64,000 bases of DNA from Gentiana macrophylla (lineage: Eukaryota > Streptophyta > Magnoliopsida > Gentianales > Gentianaceae), in contig CM047805.1 in the NCBI GenBank assembly GCA_026214975.1, forward strand, positions 64,588,170-64,652,169, given 5' to 3'. The notes beneath the pieces are model-generated. The model saw nothing but the letters and a program-made list of their open reading frames with translations, was not told where the DNA came from and made no database searches. The translations under genes were made by a program, and so were the position numbers. Numbering within the stretch: position 1 is the first letter of the stretch; each line of letters starts with the position of its first letter. Positions 1-11,727 of this stretch are shown here, piece after piece.

Positions 1-98
1 ACTTAACACATCCATTTCCTTTGGCGATCATATTATCATTCGATATAAAAGTCTTCTTTTGAACCTTTTGCTTAATGGTTAATCCATTGTATTAGCAG

Positions 99-2475
99 AC
101 CTTGAGTTCCTGTCCGATGAATCACGTGATAGGCATAACAAGAGCAGCCAAAAACCTTTTTGTGTTGGTATGTTTTTTAGGACCCTTTTCCTTTGACACG
201 TAGCAGATGTATCTCCATCTTCCACTCATTTTGGTTTTTTATGTCATGCAGTTTCTATGACTCCAGGCAAGAAAAAGGCTCATAGAGTAAGTGGTCATGA
301 GGTACTCAGCTAGCATTTATCTTCTTGGATGCCTAGCTCTTTTCTAGCTTATGCAAGTTAATACGTATGTAGAGTTACTCTGTATATGCATTGCCTCTAT
401 TTTGCGCTTCCTGCGAAAAATTCAGCATACTATTATTCAGTAGTTATCCATTTATCCACCATAAATGTTGTAATTTTTTGTTTGTTTGTTTAGACGTGAC
501 ACTATGAGCTCATTGATTATATTGGCATTCTCAACAGGCCTCAAGTGCGGAGTATGGTGTAGAAAACGCCCTCAAGTTTTTACATGAGGCAATGAACAGA
601 ACGACAACTTTTACCACCTTGGAAACCGTAAAGGTAATAAGAATCTAAAGAATTTGGGAAATTAGGTATTTTGTGAGCTTGTTCAAATGATGAAAGGTTA
701 ATCTACCCTAAAATCAACATACACTTGAATGCAACCATTTTTAAGTTGGATAATACATACTTTAGTGCAATAGATCATGTGATCAATTATGTGATAGTTT
801 AGAGCCATGTGGGGTACCAAAATCTGAACAGCTTGGTTTTTATCCCAACCTATTAAAAAGCGAACGTCCTCGTTTTCAGCGACCACCCTCAAACTTATAT
901 TCACTCATGCTGGTTAACCTAAAAAAAATCCCTCCCGTCACCCTCTTCGGATAAAGAGCAATTACAGTTCCACAAATGTTTAGACAATGATCACTTTGGT
1001 TTCCCATAATCTTCTGGTTATATCAAGAATAACACACAATTTGCCCTCATGGTAAAAAAAGTTGCTCGCTCGGATTCATATAATCTTTAAGAGAAGCTCA
1101 ATCTAAACTCTTGTCAATTCTATGTTGAAGTCGTCTCTGAAACACTGAGGATGCAGCTTAAGGTCTAGCTGTGCAGCTCCATATGTGTAAAACACATAGA
1201 TAGCAAAAGAAAAGCTCTTTTTTGCTCTTATGTGCTTCTATCTAATCAAAATAAAGTATAGTTTTACGTGATAGCATATGCAAATACGATTCCTTTGGAA
1301 GACTGATCTCCTCATATGTAGCTCCTGTAGTAGCCCTGTTACCATTTTTTACTTATCAAAACATTCATTTCTCTGAAAATGGGTTGAGAATCCAGGACGA
1401 TAATCAATGTTTTTTTTATCAAAAGGATGTCGGAAAATTCCTCCATACTCTATTTAACAATTACCGACAGAAGAAGATGTGATTTTTATTTTTATTTTTA
1501 AAGAAGTAAAGGTTAACCAGCGTGAAAGTGAAAAAAAGGTTTGAGTATTGCTGAAGAAAACGGTGTTGTTTTGTTTTATTAGGTTGGAAGAAAAACAAAA
1601 AACGTTGAGATTGTTGGTACATACCATGGCAGCTCTACATTATTTCTAAGAATTGATCATTGGATCTATTGCACCGGAGGCCTGAGATGACTGTAGAATC
1701 CCTCCATATTGTGGAATATCCAAAATGTCTTGATTTTCTTCAACAAAGGTGGTTGGTTAATTCATGCTTATACACACACTGAATGTTATAGAATGGAAAT
1801 GGCCACTAGTAGCATAGTTTGATCAATGTTATCAAGACCTGTTTATAGTAAATGGAGTGGAATGGCCGTTTGCCAGTTGATTGATTTGAAGAGAGTACAT
1901 AAAATGATAATCATCATTGTTATTATTTTGGCAGACAGCGGTTTGTGCGCTTCAGCATTTGTTCAGCAGGAAGTTCAAGCCTGATCAGATTCAGGTACTT
2001 CTTTTTAATCATTTCATCGTCCTGTTAAGAACATACGTAGACCGTGCCCTGCTTGTGCTGATCTAGATAGAATTATATTGTTACTATATCGAAGGAAGAC
2101 TATTTCGTTGATATCTGTCACATTTTGCTACAATTCGAGATGCATATATGACATCATCGTAATGGAAAGCGAAAAAAAAAGGGGGCATGCCACTACTTAA
2201 CAGATTAGGTTAATAAGACAATTGGTGCATATGGGGATGTGCAAAAATCATTCAGTTAATTAGAGGGCTTACGAATGGTTCCATATTTGAGTAGTCTGTT
2301 TTGCATTGCCTATTATCTTACCCTATTAGGCTCTATCTTCATTGTTTGTCAGGTTTTAACCCGCAAAAGAGACGGTGGTACTGTAGAAGTATTGAATGTC
2401 CGTGAGGAACCTAGCATCGAGGACGTATTATCTGTCATTAACAAGCCACAGTGTGAAGGCTTTGAGGAACCTTAG
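99..2475 (+). CDS. Divergent proteasome alpha-6-like gene, copy 1 (3' part)
   Basis: Five exons join in frame without a stop: 99-167, 252-286, 538-633, 1935-1994 and 2353-2475 (TAG at 2473-2475). All introns are GT-AG. The last three exons align by eye with the C-terminal half of 20S proteasome subunit alpha type-6. They show an E-x-A-L-K-F-L helix, then F-T-T-L-E-T-V-K followed by TAVCALQHLFSRKFKPDQIQ (family pattern FTFDETVQTAI.ALQ...DFK...I), then an acidic tail with S-I-E-D-V-L. In the standard complex this subunit is part of the non-catalytic outer ring of the 20S core. Exon 99-167 is acidic and serine-rich and has no counterpart in the canonical subunit. The 5' part lies before the window. 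The remaining frame is open, so it may be expressed, but the divergence is strong. A diverged paralogue or a decaying gene are both possible. Confidence 0.55.
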
Positions 2476-2500
2476 CATCAAGGACGTATTATCTGTCAAT
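2404..2500 (+). repeat. 60-bp tandem duplication across the stop codon of copy 1
   Basis: A stretch beginning GAGGAACCTAGCATC near 2404 recurs near 2464 as GAGGAACCTTAGCATC, followed in both by nearly the same GGACGTATTATCTGTCA text. The second unit carries one extra T, which places a TAG in frame and ends the protein there. This duplicated the end of the last exon. Confidence 0.75.
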
Positions 2501-3806
2501 GATAACTGTATTAGGATGAAGATCGATGAAGATGAAGATGAGTGGTTGGGTGGCGGGGTTGTGTAGGGGAAGATGTAGCCTCTCGGGGCTTTTGTGAAAC
2601 GGTTTTGGGAAGTCTTTGGAGAGAATCATAGTGATATTTCTCTTATCGTTATCCTGTCACATATATGGCAGTTGAAATGAAAACCTGGAGTCATGAAGTG
2701 TTAATTGGAGTATTATTGTGCTTAGGAGGTTGACATGCGCATAATTTTTTCAGGGATATGTGTTCAAAACGACTAAATAAATATGAGAATATTACCCTGT
2801 CAACTTTACATGGTTTATAAGGGGACAAGAATCCCGAAATACCCCTTGACACTATAAATTCCAAAAAAAAAAAAAGCATATGTTATAAAACTAAGTAAAC
2901 AAAAGAGAGAACCAGAAGAAAATACGAAGTATAAAGAAGAAGTAGAGATTACCGTGTGAATACAATAGAGTAGATAAACCAAAAAAATCTATGTAAATAA
3001 ATTTGAATAACAGATAACCATAATTTTATATTTCATAATACTACTGCTTGGATATTTACTATTCAACAACAAACATAGATATGATATGCCTCATTAAAAT
3101 CTTACTAAGAAAAAAAACTCGGTGGGAAGGGAAAAGAATACATATTTATTTGTGTTTGATTTACTCCTTTGAACTAAGCATCAATTAAGATCTTTTAAGC
3201 GTCGCATCTCAATACTCTTCACCAATCAGTTGATCGAATATGTTGCACACCGACCTCCACATTATTGTACAAGTTAAATAAATGGATGAATTGATTTTCT
3301 CAATATAAGTTGCATAACGTATGTCAGGTACTATAAACTTTGCAAGAAAAACCCAATGTGAAAAAACCAGACAAGGTAAATAGTTTATGCCATATTAGTT
3401 TCTGTGTGTTGCACTGACTGCCTTGTTAAAAATCTTTAACTAAGAAATCCCCGTGGGAAAAACTTGTTTAAAGGGAAAAAGAGTACGGTCATTAGTTTTA
3501 AGACCAAATCTACAAAGTAGTTTTGTATCTGTCGCTCCCAATAACGACAACAGTAATTCATTTGTATGCTTTCCAGTATTATAAACACATTTATTCAAAA
3601 CAAATGTAGGAAGGATCTCAGTGAACAAATCTGTTAGATTGTCATTTGATCGTACTTTTGTATATCATTCTTTTCTAGAGTTTATGTAGATAATTAAATG
3701 TATAGGCTAGAAAAGTCATGCCTACTACTCATTCGTGCAACACATGCAACACAATCAACACTATAATCATAAAAACAATAGGGGTGTAATACAATCGCAA
3801 TTTGCA

Positions 3807-3868
<62 letters not shown>

Positions 3869-6184
3869 ACATCGTAATGCTATAAAATTTATGACATAAA
3901 GCATGAGTTACATATATATCCTTCCTGAACATGAATCTACTCAACTGGACATATTGCATTCAACATGAATATTAACGATCTTTACAATTTAACAATATGC
4001 GTGTTGCGATTGTCATATTATTTCATTTTGGAAATCCATCAAAGATTTTCATAGCAATAGTCACTACCCAAAAATATGCGGTAATGACATTCATTAAATT
4101 ATAAATAAAAAAAATAGTTGCTGCTAGAGTCATTAAGTGGTAGAACATAATATTATTTGTAACGGGAGAATATGACTAATGAAAATCAATATATGGTCAC
4201 TACAAAACCAAAATTTTCAAGTCAAGATCACCCTCAATTGATTAGTTCATTTTACCCCGTCTATGTGCTTATGACACTATACTATTAACTTAGGTATTGG
4301 ATCCAGATATAAACAATAATAGCAATTAAAGAGGAAAATATGTAAGTCAGCGACTATTATATTTTATTATAAACTACAATGAAATTCATTGCTATTTCGA
4401 TATTAAGCATAAACCAATTCCTTATCAATGTATGGTTTGGTTGTTCCGCAACCTCAATATTTAATCATTTGATACACATGCAATTTTATTTTGGGGTTTT
4501 CGTCTTCAAGCGAATCTCTTTAAGAGATTTCATGGGTGACCCAATGAATTCATTTTCATGAGATATTTATCTTTTACACCGATCGGCCTTCTACGTATCT
4601 GGCGTAGAGAAATATCATCAATCATATTTTATTTGGTGTTGTTTAGAAATAGTCACTCCTTTAATTTCAACAAAGCCTCTGGCAGATTACTTGCTAAATA
4701 CTACAAGTAAATTTATTTTCGCAGTTAAGTTAGAGTGATGTGTTGAAGATCTTTTATGTTGTTAAAATTCTCACAATTATGGATACACTATATCCGGTTA
4801 TACCAATGTTCTTGAATAACCAACCAAATTCTGATGGAATCATAATTTTCACATAAAGAATGGTCATAACCACAATAACCAATGACACATTCGTTCAAAC
4901 TATAACAATTCACAGGCCAAACTTTAATAAATGCCAAAACATGTACCGATTTGCAGTGTCGTATTGATATTACAATTTCTCTCCGTAGATGAAGTAAATA
5001 ATTTACAAGAGATTAATAATATTTTTCATCCCATATGAGGTATTGTACTAGACATATATAGTAAAACCAAAGTATATAATTCGAAGAGAAATAGTTTTCA
5101 GAAAAATATGACTTGAACTGCAAAAAATCTCTCACAAGGCTTATTAGGATGATTGAGACCAACAGAGTTTTGAAATTTAATACTAATAATATTGACAATC
5201 AACAGCATAATGTATCACACTTCCTAAGACAAGATGGGATCTATCTATTGCTAGAACAACACAATAAATAATAGATAATTGAAAAGTCGGTAAAAACCAT
5301 ATATCAAGACACACTATATTAAGTGAAGTTATTGTGTGGTGTAGAGAATTTGAGCTGATGTGACGGGTGAAACGATCAGAACCACACAGTTTAAGTGCAG
5401 AATGAAATCGTGTGGTGTGTGGTGCGCCACGTCGTCTATCCGCACGTAGGTACGGTGTATGCAAAAACTTCCCCTATATTACCTATCCAAATAATTGTCA
5501 TAAAAGTGATGACTTGCATAATAAATGACAGTAATTATTTGCCTCCTCTAATGGCTCTTGAACGAGTTTTTGAAGTGAAAAAAAATGAGGGAAACTGAAA
5601 AGACATAGGATGGTAGTTTTATTAAGTTGCGTTAAAGATGGGTAGTTATTGATTAATAATGGTAGAAGGGTATTGATTTTTAATTTTAGAAAATTAAAGA
5701 ACTTAACTATATATTATTTAATTTAAAAATTATATTATTTATGTGGTGTTATTAGAAAGATCCACAATCATAAACCCATTAAAAAGGTTTATCACTACGC
5801 CACATCATCAATTTATTTAAACTTTTTATCTATAAACCTATTTTCCATAATAGATAAACCTCTAAAAAATTTATACTCGGATCCATAAAAATACTTTTTC
5901 CCCTCCATTTTTTTTTTTTTTTTTTTTTGCTATAAACCGGTTCATCTTCATAAACCTTTTGCAAATTTCTCTATCCTAGTAAGCATAGCCAGAATGACTA
6001 TAAACCTTTCCAAAAGGGTTTAAACCTTTTCTCTCCTCTCCATTGGAAATACTCTTACAACAGATCTGAACAGAAGCTCCTGTTTTACAACAGATCAGAA
6101 GATCGAAATCAATTTTTTTTGTTGCATCGAGCATATAATTTTTTTCCCCAGAGCTGAGCATAAACCCCTCAATTACATCTGATT
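2501..6184. other. AT-rich intergenic region between the two proteasome-like copies
   Basis: No convincing coding sequence is seen. Short open stretches are AT-rich, lack family resemblance and have no consistent splice signals. The region contains a long AT dinucleotide tract (3810-3865), a stem-forming block around 5350-5430 with CCACACAGTTT and GTGTGGTGTG text, and repetitive TATAAACC motifs with a poly-T run between about 5750 and 5960. The last few hundred bases should include the promoter and leader of copy 2, but no TATA box could be assigned with confidence. Confidence 0.6.
3810..3865. repeat. (AT)n microsatellite
   Basis: About 28 uninterrupted TA dinucleotides. A small minus-strand open frame through it, with alternating I and Y, is only the repeat translated. 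Confidence 0.97.
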
Positions 6185-6615
6185 ATGGAATCAGGTATGA
6201 CAACTCCGAGAACCGGAAGCAGCCAGCCTCGATCATCCGCTCAGGCCGCTAAAGGCAAGGATAGCTGGTGGGATGATGAGCTACGACGTTGTCTGAGCAA
6301 ATATATTTCTGACAGGGAATCTAGCGATGATGAGCCACCAAGTCCTGAATACGATAAAATCCAGGATATGGACATCGAAGATGTGGAAGTTCACATTAAA
6401 TCTTCTGTAAGAGAACGTATTCATAGCCACTTATCTACTATAGCAATTTAATTTATTTCCTCCTAAGAGATGTTCAATCTTGATTTGATTTCTTTTATTC
6501 CTCAGTTTGGTAGCAGAGAAAGGCGACGACGCAGGGCTTTCCTTCTCTGCCACCGTACCACTGATAAGAGGATTGGTAGACACTAAAACCCCTGTAGCTA
6601 ATGTCAATTTGAACT

Positions 6616-6654
<39 letters not shown>

Positions 6655-8740
6655 TTTCAGTTTGTATTTGCATTGGTGACAGTGTCCGTGCCTGTGTGGT
6701 GCATCCGGCCTGGTATTCCTAGCATTGTCTCATACGGTAATCACTTGATTGCTTTGGTAGTGTTTAACCCTCATCCTGGAAACCTACTTTCAAAAAGTTT
6801 TATTCACCATCTGGCTTTCTTCTTATTGTTCAATTTAGACCATGCAATCCAATTTTATAAATAAAAAAAAAATTGGCCGTGGCTGAGGTGTTTTGATTCA
6901 TTTAAAGACCCATCTTTAGATACATGCTTATATATGTATGTAGCTTATGTGCTTTGATAACTATGCCTTTTGTGATGCAGTAAATTTTTATGAAATCATG
7001 TGGGTTGGTGTGCATGGTATAGACACGATATGTGTCGTAACTAGGAACGAAGATGTGGTCCGTGTGGTGCGTCGCCTCTTTCTTTGTTTCTTAAGCATTG
7101 TTATCTACTTTTTGGGCGAGAGAGAGAGTACTTGTCTCCTATATATAATTCTAGATTTCAGAATATAACTTTTACTCCGATAATTCACCACAGGTTGGAC
7201 AGACAGCAGGGGCCTGGCGCCCAGCTCAGCCGGATAGGCCTAATTTAGATGATTTTCCTAAATATTCCCTCCTCAGTTTCTGGAACGCTCTAATCAGCAA
7301 AGTTGAAGGTGTGTTCGATTCCTTAGCATTCTCTCGAGTTTTTGTTGTAATTATTATGTATTGTAGTCGTCGGTCTTCTCCATACTCTAATACTCCAGAA
7401 TTGTAGACAAGTTCTCTTTGGAATTTTTGTTTATTTACATATATATTGAAAAATGATGTCTTTACAAAAAAAAAGTGTTTGTTTTACTTTTGATATCTTA
7501 TTTACATTCTAGTTTAAAGTCCTCTTGATTTAACACATTCTTCAAGCAGACATGGCAGACGAGTATGGTGAATCACGTCAAATGTCTAACAAGAGCAGCG
7601 AGGAACCTTTCAGTGTTGGTATGTTTGTAAGACCCTTTTTCTTTGACCCTTTTCCTTGTTTGTTTGTCTGCGCACAGAAACGTCTGATTCCTTTTCATAT
7701 ACACACACATGATTCCTTTTTGTCATATTAAATACTAAACCCTTTCTTTGAGTTGTTATTAGCATTTTGTCATATTAAATAGTAAACAGTCTTTGCAATT
7801 TTATTTTTTTATATATATACTTATATTGAAACATGGTTGATTTGTTTATTGTAGTCCTTAAAAAAAAAAAACTTAGGGGATTGTATTTGTTTTCTAGATA
7901 AAAGTCCTCTTTTGAACCTTTTGATTAATGGTTATCGCATTGTTCAAACATACATTGCAGCCGTGTGCTATGAATCTGGATCGTCTGAATCATCTGATGA
8001 ACCGTGCCAAATGTTTGACAAGAGCAGTAAGAAACCTTTTGATGTTTGTAAGACCCTTTTTCTTTGACACGTAGCAAATGTATCTCCCTCTTCCACTCAT
8101 TTTTTCTCTTTTTTCATGCAGTTGCTTTGATAGGAGGCAGTGCACATCATGATGGTAAGGAGAAAGCCATGGAGTTTTTACTGCAGGAAATGGCAAGCGA
8201 CTCAGCTTTTACCTTTGATAAAACTATACAGGTAAAAGGGATCAACAGAACTTGGGAACTGGGGTATTTTGTCATTTTGTTCTAGTAATGGAAGGTTATT
8301 TAACCTAAAAATCAACATATAACCGAATGCGAACATCTTGAAGTTGGATATCATCCTGAATTTATCTTATTATACAGTCAATAGCCTTATTTTGGATGTT
8401 GCTTTAGTGTCGCGATGATAATAACTATAATTATTATTCTTGCAGACAGCCATTGCTGCTTTTCAGCATTTGTTCTGCCAGAAGTTCAAACCTGAGGAGT
8501 TACGGGTACTGTTTTGCGAGAGACTATATATGTTCATTCCACTTCTTATTTAATCGTTATCATTCAGTTTATAAGGGCGGGCTTATTTGGTTCCATATGT
8601 TTTGCATTGCTTGTCATTCTGGTTTCACATTTTCTCAGGCTTTTGTCTTGAAAAACGATATATCTTTGGGATGGGAATTGAGGCAGGTACGTGAGCGCGT
8701 TGCCATCGAGGAGGTTATACCTTTCATTAACGAGGCCTAG
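6185..8740 (+). CDS. Divergent proteasome alpha-6-like gene, copy 2
   Basis: Proposed exons are 6185-6406, 6506-6575, 6661-6736, 6981-7066 (donor at 7058 also possible), 7194-7308, 7550-7618, 7961-8047, 8122-8231, 8446-8505 and 8639-8740 (TAG). From 6661 onward all exons join in one open frame. Exons 3-4 read G-V-H-G-I-D-T-I-C-V-V-T, close to the alpha-6 pattern GVRGKDSVCVVT. Exon 5 has Q-T-A-x-A and a K-Y...L...I-S-K pattern resembling the segment that ends AKWIADKSQ. Exons 8-10 match the C-terminal part, including AFTFDKTIQ then TAIAAFQHLFCQKFKPEELR. Exons 7550-7618 and 7961-8047 are acidic, mutually similar insertions in place of the canonical middle region. Exon 1 encodes a D/E/S-rich leader not found in proteasome subunits and does not join exon 2 in a compatible frame, so the start is uncertain. 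Copy 1 lies about 3.7 kb upstream on the same strand. Confidence 0.55.
6619..6649. repeat. (AT)n microsatellite inside intron 2 of copy 2
   Basis: About fifteen AT dinucleotides directly before the acceptor of exon 3, ending TAATAATTTCAG at 6660. Confidence 0.95.
7501..8060 (+). repeat. Intragenic exon-plus-intron duplication in copy 2
   Basis: Two blocks, about 7501-7660 and 7885-8070, share the upstream intron text (AAAGTCCTCTT, TTGATT), the exon core (GA(A/C)AAGAGCAG followed by AACCTTT) and the downstream intron start (TTTGTAAGACCC, TTTTTCTTTGA). The same block occurs once at window positions 50-200 in copy 1. An exon with its flanking intron sequence was therefore duplicated in tandem in copy 2, or one of two was lost upstream of the window in copy 1. 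Confidence 0.6.
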
Positions 8741-9351
8741 CTGGGGGAGTATCACACAGTCTGGATCATGATCATGCTCGGGTGAGGCTTCCATGGGGGA
8801 TACCTCACCTGAAGGTACAGTAAAGGCTTCATGCCACTAAATGTTTTTGGTTGTTTCTTGTATGTGTTACAAGTATATTATCTACAAGTGCAAATAATCT
8901 CTCATTATCAAAAGAAACTAAGAAAGTAGTAAACAAAACAATACTATTTACACAAGGTTGCATGAAGGTATTATGTTGTAGGCAAGCTGGTAGATGTTTA
9001 AAAGAAGTGGTTTCTTACCTGTGTCTTTATCTACCAAGTATTTTCAATTTACTATGGCTGGCCTGTGAGGTGTAACAGATGCAGTGCTTTGCATCGCTGA
9101 CCCTAGTTCGGTTGATTAATTGTCTGAGTTATTTTAATTGATTATCTACTTTACCGATTCGAATTTAAAAAATTATGTTTATAAAATGCTTATTTGGAGT
9201 GAAATGTATCAGAATATTTACTGCACGTAATGTAAATAATGAAAGTGTCTACTATGCAAATTGCAATGTATAAAGTGCAAAAAAATTATTCGTTAAAAAT
9301 CACACGTATTGAGTTATTGAGATTTAAGAATTTGACTTTGACAATCAAATA
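8741..9351. other. 3' flank of copy 2, no gene seen
   Basis: AT-rich sequence with the probable 3' untranslated region of the upstream gene. No further exon, terminal repeat or RNA gene was recognised. Confidence 0.5.
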
Positions 9352-9621
9352 CTACCTCCGTCCCACAAAAAGTGTCCATTTTTTGTTGGACACGGAGATT
9401 AAGGAAATAATTAATGTGTTGTATTTTAAGAATGAATAGACAAATATACCCTTAACTAATCATAAATGCTTGTTTTGGAATATGAAAGGATTATGGAAAA
9501 TTAAATGTTAAAATAGGGGTATGATTGGAAAAAATGTATTTAATGATGTATTGGAAATTTAAATGACACTTTTACGACAATTCATTTTTCTCATTATGAC
9601 ACTTTTATGGGACGGAGGTAG
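9352..9621. mobile_element. Stowaway-type MITE
   Basis: Terminal inverted repeats begin CTACCTCCGTCCC at 9352 and end GGGACGGAGGTAG at 9621, flanked by TA on both sides (9350-9351 and 9622-9623). This is the Tc1/mariner-derived Stowaway signature (CTCCCTCCGTCCC type, TA target). It is about 270 bp with an AT-rich interior and no coding capacity. Confidence 0.9.
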
Positions 9622-9982
9622 TAGTTAAAAGCAAAGAGCTCCTAGAGGTAATTAATGCACTTATCTTCTACATTCTCACACGATAGCAATTAATAAGGGC
9701 GATGGAGGAATAATGATAGTATATAATTAATATTTATTTAAAAAATAGGCCAAAGACCAAAAGTCTGTAAAACAGATTTATTGGACTTATAAGGACAAAA
9801 AGGAATCTGTTGAACTTAAGAGACACAAATTAGATAGATAGACTCAAATACCCTTAATGAAAAAAAAAATAAAAAAATGCGTTACTGTGTATGTGAGCTT
9901 TTTTTTTTTTTTTTAATTTTTTTATTTTTATAATCCTGATCACTGTTCAGGTTTTTATTTTTTATTTTTATTTTTTTATTTT

Positions 9983-10679
9983 ACCGATGTATTGATCATC
10001 GCGATACAACGACCACCCCGATAAATTGACCACCGCGATTCAATGACCACCGCGACGCATTGACCACCTCGATCATTGACCACATTGATGCAATAACCAT
10101 CTTGATGCATTGACCACCGCAACGCCCGATGCGATGACCATCGCGATGTAGAGACACCGCAATGAAGTGACACCGCGATGTAGAGACACGGCGATGAAGC
10201 GACACCGTGATGCAGAGACACCACGATGCAGTGACAACGCGATGCAAAGACACCGCGATGAAGTGACACCGCATTGCAGAGACACCGCGATGAAGTGACA
10301 CCGCGATAAGTGACACCGATGCAGAGACACCGCGATGCAGAGACACCGCGATGAAGTGACACCGCATTGCACAGACACCGCGATGAAGTGACATCGCGAT
10401 AAGTGACACCGATGCAGAGACACCGCGATGCAGAGATACCGCGATGAAGTGACTCCGCAATGCAGTGACCACCCCCGATGTAGAGACACCCCCGATGCAG
10501 AGACACCGCGATTAAGTGACACCGCATTGCAGAGACACCACGATGAAGTGACACCGCAATACAGAGACATCGCGATGTTATAACATTTGACGATGCAGAG
10601 ACACCGCAATGCAGAGACATCGCATTGCAGAGACACCACGATGAAATGACACCGTAATGCAGAGACACCGCGATGAAGC
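9983..10679. repeat. GC-rich minisatellite with 16-bp unit
   Basis: Roughly forty diverged copies of a 16-bp unit such as GATGCAGAGACACCGC and GATGAAGTGACACCGC. The left part is more diverged (CGACCACCGCGAT forms). Units group into a longer pattern: the rare junction CGATAAGTGACACCGATGC occurs at about 10305 and again at about 10398, so part of the array repeats with a period near 93 bp. The array is preceded by a T-rich tract (9901-9982) and followed by two copies of GAAGCATTATATGTTT (10674-10706). Open frames on the minus strand are by-products, because the unit lacks stop codons when read that way. Confidence 0.95.
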
Positions 10680-10706
10680 ATTATATGTTTGAAGCATTAT
10701 ATGTTT

Positions 10707-11320
10707 GTGTTAAAGCTTGAAAAGTGGTTTATTGTGGAATCATTCATTCATGATTGAAAAATGAAAAATAATAGACTGAAAACATTACTGCTGTGTTGAT
10801 AGCAGCAGCCATGCATGATCAGTAAATGAAAGAGAGATCATATAATATGGTGAGAGGGATCAAATTATTGTCCATTAATTGAATTCACCAAAATTCAGTT
10901 CCAATCAAAGACGCTAAATTTTGTGCTTACATTACATGCTAATAAATGAAATCCATTTTTTAAACAAGCCCATTCATCCTCTCAAAATATATATATAGGG
11001 AAATCAATAGAATGTAGCAACACAAATCTGAATTGTAAATCCAAACCCTTTCGAGAGATATGCAGGCTGAAGTAGTAACACTTTGATCCAAACAAAAATC
11101 TGCAATATAGCATGAAAAGACCAAGTGTGAGTCAACGAAATTGATAACAATCAATCAAACAATTTAGCATTAAAACTTGATCACTAGGTTAGGCAAAATT
11201 GCCACAAAGAATGACTCAATATTGTCTATGATCATCGAAGGAAAGCTGTTGAACATGAAAATCATCTTATTAAAATAAAATTTTAATATATACAAACTAG
11301 TGTATATATTAAGCAACCAC
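10707..11320. other. Intergenic, no gene seen
   Basis: AT-rich sequence between the main minisatellite and its outlying fragments. No coding or structural feature was supported. Confidence 0.5.
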
Positions 11321-11324
11321 GCCA

Positions 11325-11475
11325 GATCCACTGATCACCTCGATACAGTGACCACCTCCGATGCAGAGACACCACGATGCAGAGACACCGTGATGTATGC
11401 AGTGACATCAATGTCACTTCATTAGTTGTCTAATGTATGCAGTGACATCTGCAGTGACATCAATGTCACTTCATT
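11325..11475. repeat. Satellite fragments related to the 10-kb minisatellite
   Basis: Text such as CGATACAGTGACCACC, CGATGCAGAGACACCACG and GATGCAGAGACACCGTG is the same unit family as 9983-10679. It is followed by GCAGTGACATC units and a duplicated TGACATCAATGTCACTTCATTA block. More traces (GCAGTGACATCATGCAGTGACGTCG) occur near 11925-11990. Confidence 0.85.
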
Positions 11476-11727
11476 AATGCAGACAAAAATTAACAAGCAA
11501 TGCAGACAAAAATTCTAAACTGCATTCACAGAAATCTAGTGTTGTTAACTCCAGCGAATAATCCAACCAGCACGAAAGTCGGTATATGCTCTTGTTATGT
11601 ACCATATCTATTTTCTATTAAATAACATAAAAAAAAAGGATTCAAGTCTAGCTGACATTGGCTTATGTATTCACTGTCTAAATTTTAGGCAAATAAGATC
11701 GTCACTTGTCACAATTAGCCATCTAGA

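Noticed and set aside
3729..3959. Minus-strand frame with an alternating I-Y tract
   Set aside because: It is the (AT)n microsatellite translated.
9983..10679. CRISPR-like array
   Set aside because: Units are contiguous without unique spacers, and the DNA is clearly plant nuclear.
9976..10681. Three long overlapping minus-strand open frames with repeated V-S-L-H-R-G motifs
   Set aside because: They follow exactly the 16-bp minisatellite, exist in several frames at once and have no codon bias or start context. They are repeat by-products.
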